Positions 25,001 to 33,440 of a stretch of 64,000 nucleotides of DNA are shown one piece after another. Under the pieces are notes generated by a model that did not search any database, was not told where the DNA came from, and saw only the letters and a program-made list of their open reading frames with translations. The stretch comes from Branchiostoma floridae (taxonomy: Eukaryota > Chordata > Leptocardii > Amphioxiformes > Branchiostomatidae), in assembly GCF_000003815.2 (NCBI RefSeq), contig NC_049992.1:16346378-16410377 (forward strand). The letters are read 5' to 3'. Position 1 is the stretch's first letter, and each line of letters opens with the position of its first letter. Both the position numbers and the translations under genes were made by a program.

Positions 25001-28000
25001 TGAAAGTGAATTTCTGATGAAAGGGTAACTTGGTTTGATCAAATAAAGTAGAAAGAAGTTAATTTCTCATGTCGGAAATTACACTTAAATCCTACAAAAT
25101 GATTTCTACAAACACAGATAACAGCCAAAGGTGTATTTTTGATGAAAGGATAACTTGGTTTGATCAAATACACAAAAGTAGCAAGTTGGTAATTTCTTGT
25201 GTCAGAAATTACACTTAAATCCTTCAAAATCATTTCAGTCTACCAATTCAGATAAGTTGGAGGTGCATTTCTGCTGAGAAGGTAAGTTGATTGATCAAAT
25301 ACACTGTACTTAGCATATTATTTGAAATGTAGGTAATCTTTTACTCTGCTTTGCATAACCAGTAATCCTTAAGGTATAAAACACCCATTTTGTACAGAAA
25401 GTACAAGTACAAGTTACATAAGACCAGACTGGAAGGTTGGAGAGTCTTCTACTCTTTTTGTACGGGATTCTTAACAAGCACGAGGTGTGGCACTGCTCCA
25501 ATACATCCCATTCGAGAGAACATCCCTAACTGCAGGTAGGTACACATTTTTACCTGAGTCAAGGGACACCTGGGAGGAAACAGGTGAAAAGTGCCTTCCA
25601 ACTTAGGCACAACATTGCTAATGACGTGAACCCTTTAGATTCAATCTCAGATTCAGACTCATTTATTCAGTTTGACCACATTTGTGGAAGGATTGACACA
25701 ACAGGTGATTATCACCTTTGCAAGATGTCAACCCGGAGACCAGACTGTAAGGTTTGATCCACTCACACCGGGAAGGACCTCTATTTCGATAACTGCACTG
25801 GGTTCTTTAACGTGCTCGGGGTGTGGCTCTCCCCAAAAACGGGACCTCCATTTAGCTTCCTATCCGAGGGACGGCCCTATCTGAAGCTAGCTACTCATTT
25901 TTCACCTGAGTGAAGTGAAGAAAGTTGTGTTAAGTGCCTTTCTCAAGGGCACAAAATCTGTGATATGGCAGATTTCGAATTCAGGTCACCTCTTGGGCCT
26001 GAGCCCAAAGCGCTGTCGATTACGCCACACAATCTCACTGATGGGCATGAAAACACCACTGGTCAGACTACGACAATCCTTTAAACTGGGTTAACTGACC
26101 CTTCTTTAGTCGTTACTCTAAACGTTCGCTTTTTTGTCAACTTGCCAAATTTTCACCCTCCTGAATATAGGCACTACTGCCAGGTCTTTTGGTGTTGATG
26201 ATTCAGTATTGTCTTGTGACCCTTATATCTTGATGACCTCCAGCCTTTCCTAACACAATATTCAAACCGTACCACAAGTCATCAAGTCTATGTGCAAAGT
26301 CATCTTCATCTAACATCTTAGACATATATAGTAAACCGTATTAAAGAGCGCAACTCGTAACTCTGTAGTTACCAGCAGCTACAACAAAAGTACTTATTCG
26401 TTATTGGCAACGTTTAGCTTTCTTCACACCAATATAATATTTTTCACAACACGCGACACATATTTTCCGCCTACCAATTGAAACAAGGACGTTTGGCCGG
26501 TCCAGATGGCTAGGTCATGTGACCGATCCTGCAGCCACTTTCCGCCAACCACGATAAGCGCGTACAGGAGTTTCTGCCGGTCCGTTAGACCTGCCGTCGG
26601 GGATGGACTGCCACTGTATCTCAGGTTTAACAGCTTCTGCCCAACTGTTGCACTTGCAGTATGGATGGTAAACTGTAAAGAGGAAGAAAAATACAACAAC
26701 TTAACACTGGCAAGCTATATACAGGGCTTAAAATATCAGATACTTAATTTCTATACTGTCATCATCATCATTCGGCTGCGTAATCCAATATGAATGGCAA
26801 ATTTTTCCTTTGATAAGACACATGGGTTCTTGTACGTTTTGTCTGATATATTTGAAAATGTTTTGTTACACAATTATTTACGTATAACTATGAGTACTAT
26901 ACCCTGCTTAGACATTTAGTTGATTTACTACAGATAAATGACAGAAGTATGCAAAGTATTTCTTTGCTATTTCATTTCAAACATCTACATGAAATACTTA
27001 TCATTTTCTTTCTTTCTTTCTTCTTTCTTTTTTTTCTTGAATTCTCTCTCTCTCTTTCTCTTTCTGTCTTTTCAAGATCTATACACACTTGACAATTAAG
27101 CATATCTCTGTTGACAATAACGTACGTTGTTTGAAAAAGGCATTTCTCGGTATAAACATATTTATGTATTTCAACTATTTGTCAGTATAACAGTGTTAGC
27201 ACAAACACAGTCACTAATAAACATGATTAACAAAGGTCAAACAGTGTAGAAAATGTAAAACCCATGAGGTCATACAAAGAGAGGGAAGCTCTCCGGATGA
27301 CAGACATGTTTCTTGCATGACGTTAGATGACAGAAGCTGTCAGGTACAACACATTGGGTTGTCAGGATAAATGAGGGGTAGCGACGCTACCCCCTGGTTT
27401 GATTGGCACCTGTCGACCCTCATCAGCAAAGAGGAAAACATACTCCTTCTTACACTAATGTTTTCATAAGGCTTAAGTATAATTTTGTATGGAAATGGGA
27501 AAAGGGGACGCTGATAAGTTTTAGTTTTGACTTAAACTTTTTAAGGTATTGTGTTTTAGTCAAGTTGCCAATTCGGATTGGTAAGCTTTGTATAAGTCTG
27601 TTTTTTTCTGCACTGTTAGTTCTTAAAACTTTCTCAATCACTATTCTTGTCCGAAAATCTACCAAACAGTCCTGAATGGCCATGTCTTTGATACAACAAG
27701 CCCACAATTCACCAGTCTAAAACTGGAAAGTACAAAAAGAAGGAAACAAAAAACAATATGAAAACTTTTGTGCACATGGCATCCTTTTAAATGTCCATAC
27801 CCTGTCCATTTAAACATCCCCCAGGGTCTACATTATGCTAATTCTGATCTACGTGACTAATTACAGGTAAGCTGTTCATTACAGGACGCTACCTTTTAAT
27901 TAGGGTCAAGACATGCCCTGATGCCTGTCCACGATACAAACATCCCTGTAGACATTCAAAACCTTCACACTAGTACCATGGTAACGGCATGAGTATCTGT

Positions 28001-31000
28001 AGATATGTCAACAGCACACAATGTGCAGAGCAGCATAACTTTGCAATGAGAATACCCTCTAGAATCTGACGTTTGAGATTGTAAAATAAACAAACACGGC
28101 TACTCCTGTGTGCACCAATCATGAGTTCCCAGGGTCCCCGGGGATGAATTACCATAAACCCTATTGAGAGGTGAGAAAAATGACTTGGGGACATGTTTGA
28201 ATAAGCCTGGGCCCTTTAAATACCCTTGGCTGGCACTAGCAACCACTCACTCCAGGCTTTGTCAGAGTGCTGGCTGGCTGTCCCCTGCTCCGTGCACCCA
28301 CGCTGAAGGAAGAGAGGAACCATGAGCACACGTTACACCNNNNNNNNNNNNNNNNNNNNNNNNNNNNNNNNNNNNNNNNNNNNNNNNNNNNNNNNNNNNN
28401 NNNNNNNNNNNNNNNNNNNNNNNNNNNNNNNNNNNNNNNNNNNNNNNNNNNNNNNNNNNNNNNNNNNNNNNNNNNNNNNNNNNNNNNNNNNNNNNNNNNN
28501 NNNNNNNNNNNNNNNNNNNNNNNNNNNNNNNNNNNNNNNNNNNNNNNNNNNNNNNNNNNNNNNNNNNNNNNNNNNNNNNNNNNNNNNNNNNNCTTTAAGT
28601 TTTATACCTGTCTACCATGTATAACACTTCAACACCTTTAAACTAATGGGCTCTCAGTTATCGATGCATTTACCTACAGCAGAGAAGGGCTGCCTTCATT
28701 TACTATAGCAGGAGGAAAAGCATTAGTTTGGGACAATATGTCCTCTTGACGAAGCTTGATGGCTTTTAGATCGACATTGTTTCTGTTGTCCGTTAATTTT
28801 TCACAAGATCCCCTAGGCTTTGCGGTAGCGTGAAATCCTATACCAGGATAGCGTCCTACATTTCATTCTCTGCTTGACACTCAGGCCTCAGGACTTTTAA
28901 GATCTTAATCCGTCTTGACAAGACAGTTGGACAATAGAGTTGTATTTGTCCAAGAATTTTGTCCGCTTTCTATTGAGGGCAGCAGAAATGTGATACACCT
29001 GTTGCAAAGGTGGTGTGCAGGTTAAACAGGTGAGCTGTCAGGACACACCTACCTTACAGGTGGTAATTGAGCTTGTGCTTGTTATGGAATAGACACAAAT
29101 TGTTTCAGTTGGAAACAATGCTTCTTGTAGACAACTAAGCTGTTTCAAGTATCAAGATCATGATATATGCATGCAGGTTAAAATTGTTTTCTTTAAATAC
29201 ACATTTTACACAGGTTTATTGGGATGAATATGTGGCATATATCCAGTAGGGAAAATCTTCAACTTTTTAAACCAGCACTTATGTAAAGTGATAGGAGAAC
29301 ACAGTAGAATCAGAATCAGGAGGCATCCCTTGGGGGACAGACACCACTTTTAACACTTATCTCCAGGTATATTCTTACCATTTTCCAAGTTGTACACTTC
29401 GAATTTGCAACTCAAAAGTCATTCATTTATTGATAAACCTGTGAGTATAGCTTTTTGCCAAGGGCTGGTAGAAATTATAGCGGTACACCACTATGGTTAA
29501 AGCTCAAATCATTAGGTACAAATTCTAACCACCATGGAGCCCTTAGATCTGAGGCTTTTACAGAATCTTAATTGTATTTTAACGAGCGGTTTTGGAGTAA
29601 TTAATATCCAAGGGTGTCTGTCTATGTGTGAAAAGAATGGGGGTGGGTGCCTGGAGTAACAACCTGTCAAACAAGTCCAAAGGTGCCAAAGCGTCTCCGG
29701 AAATTGTTCAGGTAAAACCATCAGGAATTTACGGCCATTTGTGCACTGTTTTCTGTCAGACAATTTGGGGAAGAAGGCGAGGAGCAAAGCTGGTGGTAAA
29801 CATAATTGGGGCAGAGATCTGAGGTGCCGTCAGGGGTTACCTGGGTGCAAAGAGGACACCATAAATGTTCTGATTGGGACGTACAGGGCCCATATAGAGC
29901 AACCACTCATAAACAAGACCACGCATCAAGCTTTAAAGCCCTTTAAACCACAGGCTGTTGGAAAATTAAAACAAGACAAACATTTCATAAAGAACAAAAA
30001 ATCTAGCAATATCAAAGGATTAACTTCAATGGAAATCTTTACTTTGGATATCAATGACTCCAAGAAATTTATCAAAAACATCTTAAAATTCTTTTGTATC
30101 TTGCTCTATAGTTTGCTATGTGATATCTAATTAAGTCGTATTAAAGTAAGTCAATATTCAAGGTAGCTCCTTAAATCCCTATTGACTTTAAATTGAACTA
30201 GATATTTAGATTGCTAGGCTACACTTTGAAAAAATTCATCGAACCCAGTATGTGGACATGACTGTTCTGCAACTTAGAGATATGATAGACTAACAAATCA
30301 AACGAGGCCCACGAACAGATAAGTTATCTCACTAGACAATCCACAAGTTTGTGGTTACCATTCCACAGTCACTTTGTGGTTGTTAAGTTATGCATAGAAT
30401 TTTTCCGGCCACTTGTACTAGTATTAGTGCTGACCACCTAACAGGTTGCCTGCAATATCAGTCTTTTACCTGTTCAAAATTTGAGGTACATCTTTGGTAA
30501 TGTGTATGATACTGTTATACTTCCATATCCTTGACCTTGTAATGTGTACTTCTAGTGCTGAATACTATAATCTGTTAAACCTCTAAATTCAATCACCAAA
30601 ATGATTATCCTATAATTCAATGCTGACTTACACAAGAGGCAGTCAGAAACAGAAAGGTAATGTCCTTTTGTACCTGCACACCTGTAGTCCATTAGTAAAA
30701 TCCCCCTAAACCAGAGGCCTTAGCATGCAGATGTGTAGGTGATGACTATAATTTCTTATCACTCTACATACAGTCATCAAAATGATTATTTTGTAATGCA
30801 ATTTTGATTTACAGAAGAATTAGTCAGAAACAGCAAGTCAATGTCTAAGCACTTTTTGTACCTGCACACCTGTAGCCTATTTGTAAAATCCCCCAACTAG
30901 TGTGGCCTTAGTATGCAGGCATGTAGGTGATCCCTTAACCCCTTGACCAACCCCTTGGCCCATTCTACAACAGTTTGGGGTTACCTGGTAACACAGGTAT

Positions 31001-33019
31001 TCAGCCTGCCCAGCTGAACACCACTTTGAACACTATCGTTATAACCTCGTCTCTCACTCCAGCTTAAGAAGGGGGTAATAAAGCACCTGTTTACACTGTC
31101 AACTGCTTTGTGTCAACTTGGCCAGACTATGGAGATGAATACAGTTGGGACCAAGCTCATTAGTTTTCATGACAAAGTCTTGTTTTCTTTGCCAGACTTT
31201 AAATCTCTGTTTGGGGAAACTTACATTTACAATTTTTACCATAAGATTTCACCAAATGGGTTTTCTTCCTTTCTGATTGCGCTTTTTTGTCCCATTGTGT
31301 TGATAAAATTTTGTCTTATTCATTTATGCCTTCACAAATCCTGGCAACAGAAATGCTTTCTACAGCTTCTGCTTATAAATATTTATAAATGACTCACAAA
31401 ACATCACATTTCAAAACAAAAGGTTTGGATATGTACATTATTCTCTCTGTATATAGCTAGAAGCATAACAGAGCACAATGTACATTTGCTCGATCGAACT
31501 GAAACACTGAAGAAGCCACACCTGGTAAAGCATGTCTGTGTGTGGGCTTGAATAAAGTTTTTAGACAGGAACCATACAGCTTCAGCTTCCTTTCTGCAGA
31601 TGTGGCATAAGTGTGTACAGTTGACCTGAGGTTTTCCACTACCATATTGTCTATTAAAAGATGACACTTACCTTCCATAGAAGAAATCTAAGGCAAGCAT
31701 TTACTTCTGGTTCAACTCTGGTCAGGACGCCAGGCTATGGGAATAAAATAAATACATATACCATACATGTAAGTTATACATCCAATCTGTTTGGGGGCTA
31801 AATGTGTGATACTTAGCAAGCCTGCAGAACTCTCTTTTCTCTAGTCACCTGTATCCACATGTTACTTAACCTCATAAATTACAGCCATGATTGGTAGAAA
31901 TACTGTTATCAACATAACTTCAGCCTACCAGAATCTAATTGTCAGGAAACTATGCTTATAACAATTGCTCTGTTTTAGTAAAGAAAAATACAACAATAAT
32001 TCACCGAATTCCGACCTGTAAACCTACAAGAGGGACAGACTTACAACAGATCACAGCTTTCATACTCTAAACATAGGACTTTGACCCGGTAATACTAATG
32101 CATTTTTTCTAAACATAGTACACAGTAAACTGAACACTGTAGTCAAATGTGAATTTATGGCTACCAGCATGCATGGTGTCTTGGGAGTTTATTATTTAGA
32201 GTTAATCTGTTACTTCTGCAGGTTGAAACTGCTAAATTTGGTGCTTTTTTTTTAAAAATCATTCTGGCCAATGCTAGATCCAAATAGTACTTTAAAAAGA
32301 AAACTAATTTTCATGAACATTAAAAAAAAATTAATAATAAGTGCACAGTATGTTGGGGAACTCCCATTCTAAGCATTTTACCTTGAAGTATTGGAAGCAT
32401 CTTGACACTTGTGACTTGAGATGTTGAAGGATGGCACTGTCTAACTCTGCTGCATCGAGCTACAGCATTAGAGGAATAAAGAACAAAACTTCTGAAGAAT
32501 AACCTAAACAACAAGATGTAAAAATCAGCAAACCTTCTGCAGGGAAGAGTTTCAACAGCGTCGATTGATCAGTTTGGAGTCAGAATGCTGACTTGGTAAC
32601 TTTTCTAGCAGACGACAAATTCATGTGACCACGCCCCTCTTGGTTATCATGCACCTTCTCCATTGATCAAAATCGTTTGATTTTCTGCATAAGGAGACCA
32701 ATACTTCCGCAATAATTCTACGAGAGTAACGTGAAAATTGAAGTTTATATTGAAACTACAAGTGCCACTGACGTACCCTGTGAAACAAAGTTCAGAACTT
32801 AGAAATCATTCATTCTGAAAGAGTGTGATACTAAAAGCTTGCAATTGTATATAAAAAAAGTGTAATAGACACAAAACATAAACTTTCTGTCATTCTAGAA
32901 GTCTTTTTACACGCATATACGGGCTTTCAAGGAAATGATAGCTCATGAGAGAGCAAAAAACTACATTTTACCTGACTAACTCTCAACACAGGTGGAATGT
33001 TTTCCTCACTTGCCGCCAT
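12994..33019 (-). CDS. PEX2: PEX2, peroxisome biogenesis factor 2 (RING E3 ubiquitin ligase), complete
   Basis: Coding exons in order on the minus strand: 33019-32972, 32459-32382, 31734-31672, 26672-26475, 21215-21063, 20367-20320, 19834-19628, 13098-12994. All introns are GT-AG and every exon is phase 0, giving 299 codons plus TAA; human PEX2 has 305. Conserved blocks include VLRVSQ/LDAAELD, VEPEVNACL, FTIHTASATVGQ, VVGGKWLQDR, SFEYMTRELLWHGFA and [20 protein letters not shown]. The C3HC4 RING ligands are Cys240, 243, 255, His257, Cys260, 263, 276 and 279, all present. PEX2 works with PEX10 and PEX12 in the peroxisomal membrane to ubiquitinate and recycle the import receptor PEX5. Hydrophobic stretches at about residues 140-155 and 197-208 fit membrane segments. 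Vertebrate PEX2 has its coding sequence in one exon, so eight coding exons is notable. Confidence 0.96.
13099..16223. other. PEX2 intron 7, distal half
   Basis: No exon supported. A short diverged repeat around 14970-15020 (motif agcagaccaaagctaac) also occurs near 9855, suggesting an old dispersed element. The open frames here lack similarity and splice logic. Confidence 0.4.
16228..16706. mobile_element. TTAA-flanked MITE, copy 1 (479 bp)
   Basis: It starts GGTCTCATTGATG and ends with the exact inverse, CATCAATGAGACC, and is flanked by TTAA on both sides (16224-16227, 16707-16710). TTAA duplications are the hallmark of piggyBac-type transposition. It is too short to code for a transposase. 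It appears base-for-base identical to the copy at 17585-18063, in the same orientation. Confidence 0.85.
16711..17580. other. Segment between the two identical TTAA elements
   Basis: About 870 bases of non-repeated DNA with a long G run near 17258 and the perfect palindrome GTTACCATGGTAAC at 17444-17457. No gene seen. With the flanking copies it has the layout of a composite transposon, but no transposase is present. Confidence 0.45.
17444..17457. promoter_or_regulatory. Palindromic X-box-like motif
   Basis: GTTACCATGGTAAC fits the RFX X-box consensus GTNRCC-N(0-3)-RGYAAC on both strands. It lies in a PEX2 intron between two transposon copies, so its function is unclear and it may be transposon-derived. 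Confidence 0.3.
17585..18063. mobile_element. TTAA-flanked MITE, copy 2 (479 bp)
   Basis: Same length, ends and orientation as the copy at 16228-16706, flanked by TTAA at 17581-17584 and 18064-18067. I saw no difference on reading both copies, which implies very recent transposition, duplication or gene conversion. Confidence 0.85.
19382..19600 (+). mobile_element. tRNA-derived SINE
   Basis: The first 75 bases look like a decayed tRNA: an A-box-like TGGCGCAACGGTTAGAGCG, a B-box-like GAGTTCGATACTCG, and end segments GGGGTGT and ATGCCCC that pair with two wobbles. About 140 bases of unrelated body follow, ending at a T-rich stretch. No normal anticodon arm is preserved, so I call a SINE rather than a tRNA gene. 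Confidence 0.6.
19628..19834 (-). CDS. PEX2: PEX2 coding exon 7 (last membrane segment and most of RING)
   Basis: 69 codons. It starts EFLFFLLPLINIRRWK, a hydrophobic segment with a basic stop, and ends with the first six RING ligands in [20 protein letters not shown] and CFYCIK. The intron after it splits the RING finger. Confidence 0.95.
19950..20075 (+). mobile_element. SINE-like fragment
   Basis: It begins GGGACCGCGTAGCGCAGCAG, an A-box-like tRNA 5' half, and includes GCTGCCCCTACGGC and GGCTATGGGACTA. The latter motifs recur inverted at 57062-57130 and the GGTGAGG tail recurs near 47976, so this is a dispersed family. A 21-base direct repeat (gatacagcataacatgttg..) lies inside. Confidence 0.5.
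20320..20367 (-). CDS. PEX2: PEX2 coding exon 6
   Basis: 16 codons, VSFEYMTRELLWHGFA, almost identical to VGFEYMNRELLWHGFA in human PEX2. Acceptor ttacag, donor gtgagt. Confidence 0.94.
21063..21215 (-). CDS. PEX2: PEX2 coding exon 5 (membrane region)
   Basis: 51 codons beginning VFKVLTTAENCLKVASVLNF and including LVFLQQGRYQSLLERALSIR, matching [22 protein letters not shown]. It probably holds a membrane segment. Its acceptor (..tccacag) and first bases are the motif repeated in the minisatellite upstream, and a hAT MITE begins only 36 bases from the exon. Confidence 0.9.
21251..21615. mobile_element. hAT-type MITE (365 bp) with 8-bp target duplication
   Basis: Terminal inverted repeat CAGGGTTGTAGCCAGC, with the perfect direct duplication gtacagta at 21243-21250 and 21616-21623. 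Its interior resembles that of the element at 23049-23381. It inserted inside the first unit of the minisatellite next to PEX2 exon 5. Frames open through it are not genes. Confidence 0.88.
21624..22080. repeat. Minisatellite built from a PEX2 exon 5 acceptor-like unit
   Basis: About nine copies of a 45-80 base unit with the core CTTAAAAACCTNTGGACAGA and gtgtatggagaca. The ttaaaaac core starts near 21639, 21693, 21775, 21826, 21878, 21921, 21981 (degenerate), 22034 and 22061. On the minus strand each copy reads as a pyrimidine tract, NAGG and TTTTTAAG, the same as the acceptor and first codons of PEX2 exon 5 at 21215. Confidence 0.75.
23049..23381. mobile_element. hAT-type MITE (333 bp) with 8-bp target duplication
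   Basis: The ends are GAGTGTTCTAGCCAGC and the inverse of CAGGGTTCTAGCCAGC, with the perfect 8-bp duplication gatcctac at 23041-23048 and 23382-23389. It is the same family as 21251-21615; shared interior landmarks include ggattttgaatgg and atctttacat..tttttgtctgtc. Confidence 0.88.
24063..24178. repeat. Long imperfect palindrome
   Basis: The arms share atagaataattcttc and ttgaaaacacgtaaaa in inverted order around a short centre near 24120. It could fold into a hairpin of about 50 bp. A small MITE is possible, but I saw no target duplication. Confidence 0.65.
24349..24870. repeat. Tandem repeat, about 188-bp unit, three copies
   Basis: The block aagtgggacttaaccaaata and following sequence recur at 24483 and 24671. 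Diverged flanks with ggtctgtaa..gattcaattgtaatttt extend it to a partial third copy on the left. Confidence 0.8.
24926..25310. repeat. Tandem repeat, about 135-bp unit, three copies
   Basis: cagaaattacacttaaatcc and tttgatcaaat recur at roughly 130-base spacing from 24926, 25075 and 25205. It directly follows the 188-bp repeat and a short hairpin (caaatttgactga/tcagtcaaatttg at about 24880-24905). Confidence 0.75.
25430..26035 (-). mobile_element. Two diverged copies of a tRNA-headed SINE-like element
   Basis: On the minus strand the copy at about 25640-26035 starts GTGTGGCGTAATCGACAGCG, with a B-box-like CTGAATTCGAAATC. The body (ttcacctgagt.., aagtgccttt..ggcacaa, gtgtggc..ctccc) is repeated in more diverged form at about 25430-25620. 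I interpret them as a SINE family; the ends are approximate. Confidence 0.5.
26475..26672 (-). CDS. PEX2: PEX2 coding exon 4
   Basis: 66 codons starting FTIHTASATVGQKLLNLRYS and including YALIVVGGKWLQDRSHDL, matching FTIYSKNATVGQ and YAVCTIGGRWLEERCYDL. The donor was set at TTG/gtaggc so that the next exon continues in phase 0. Confidence 0.92.
27004..27072. repeat. Polypyrimidine (CTTT)n/(CT)n tract
   Basis: A run of ttctttcttt followed by ctctctctcttt in PEX2 intron 3. Confidence 0.9.
28215..28222 (+). promoter_or_regulatory. TATA-like box of a putative gene nested in PEX2 intron 3
   Basis: TTTAAATA lies about 30 bases upstream of an initiator-like CCACTCACTCC (near 28248) and 107 bases before a well-placed ATG (28322, context GGAACCATGAGC). 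A CCAAT motif (CACCAATCATG) lies about 100 bases upstream of the TATA. The arrangement resembles a complete core promoter. Confidence 0.45.
28322..28339 (+). CDS. Start of an unidentified gene cut off by the gap
   Basis: ATG in a strong context reads MSTRYT and then enters 253 N. Six residues cannot identify a family; MSTR.. is how some intermediate-filament proteins begin, but that is only a hint. It lies antisense to PEX2, inside its intron. Confidence 0.35.
28340..28592. other. Assembly gap, 253 N
   Basis: Unsequenced bases. The gap hides the continuation of the putative nested gene beginning at 28322. Confidence 0.97.
28593..30589. other. PEX2 intron 3, no gene supported
   Basis: If the MSTRYT gene is real, its further exons could be here, but I found none. 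The frame at 29741-30130 is Lys-rich with no recognisable motif and no good splice frame. Confidence 0.4.
30590..30935. repeat. Two-copy tandem duplication, about 183-bp unit
   Basis: tcaaaatgattat, gtcagaaacag, tttgtacctgcacacctgta and gtaggtgat occur in the same order in both units (about 30595 and 30775). Confidence 0.8.
31672..31734 (-). CDS. PEX2: PEX2 coding exon 3
   Basis: 21 codons, PGVLTRVEPEVNACLRFLLW plus one Lys, matching [20 protein letters not shown]. The donor is AAG/gtaagt. Confidence 0.93.
32382..32459 (-). CDS. PEX2: PEX2 coding exon 2
   Basis: 26 codons beginning LDAAELDSAILQHLKSQ and ending CFQYFK, homologous to LDALELNKALEQ..CFHGFK in the human protein. Phase 0 at both ends. 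Confidence 0.93.
32972..33019 (-). CDS. PEX2: PEX2 coding exon 1 (start)
   Basis: ATG at 33019-33017 in AAAGATGGCGGC, reading MAASEENIPPVLRVSQ to donor CAG/gtaaaa. VLRVSQ matches the vertebrate VLRISQ near the N terminus, which fixes the start. Confidence 0.93.
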
Positions 33020-33440
33020 CTTTGATCAAGTAAGCATAAAATGTAAAACAAACTCTGATTGGTCAGCGCTGTGTACAGTAAACCAAAGAATCATACAAAA
33101 CATTCAAAAGGATCTGAATCTTACCCAATAACTTCTTAAAAGCCATAAGATTACAACTATGTAGTCAAAGCGAATATGTGTTCACACTTTGGGCTCTAAA
33201 TATCAGTTGTATCTTTGACCTTTCCATGTGGCATTAGCCAATCAGAGTGGCGATAACTTCACAAAGCCATTGACCCTTGACCTGTAAGGAGTATTCAAAC
33301 TCGCAACCGGCTGGACGGAGCTTGGACGGACCGAGCCGAGGGTCAGCCGCATTTTGGTGCTAGACGGCGGCGATTTGTGCCAAATTTTGGGAGGGAATGT
33401 GCCATATAGCCTAAGTGAGATTATCTTCAAAGGTAGGGTT
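33020..33440. promoter_or_regulatory. PEX2 promoter region, possibly bidirectional
   Basis: It contains two CCAAT boxes in opposite orientation (ATTGG at 33058-33062 and CCAAT at 33238-33242, both with NF-Y-like flanks) and a GC-rich stretch at 33300-33380. A candidate donor CTTCAAAG/gtaggg at 33432 would end a non-coding exon transcribed to the right. A CCAAT-driven, TATA-less arrangement fits a housekeeping gene. Confidence 0.5.
33271..33283 (-). promoter_or_regulatory. DR1 nuclear-receptor site (PPRE-like) upstream of PEX2
   Basis: On the minus strand it reads AGGTCAAGGGTCA, two half-sites spaced by one base. This is the DR1 layout bound by RXR heterodimers including PPAR, and by HNF4 and COUP-TF. 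It lies about 250 bases upstream of the PEX2 start codon. Confidence 0.5.

Noticed and set aside
24349-25310. CRISPR-like or regularly spaced array
   Set aside because: These are ordinary tandem repeats with units of 130-190 bp and no short spacer structure, in a eukaryotic intron.
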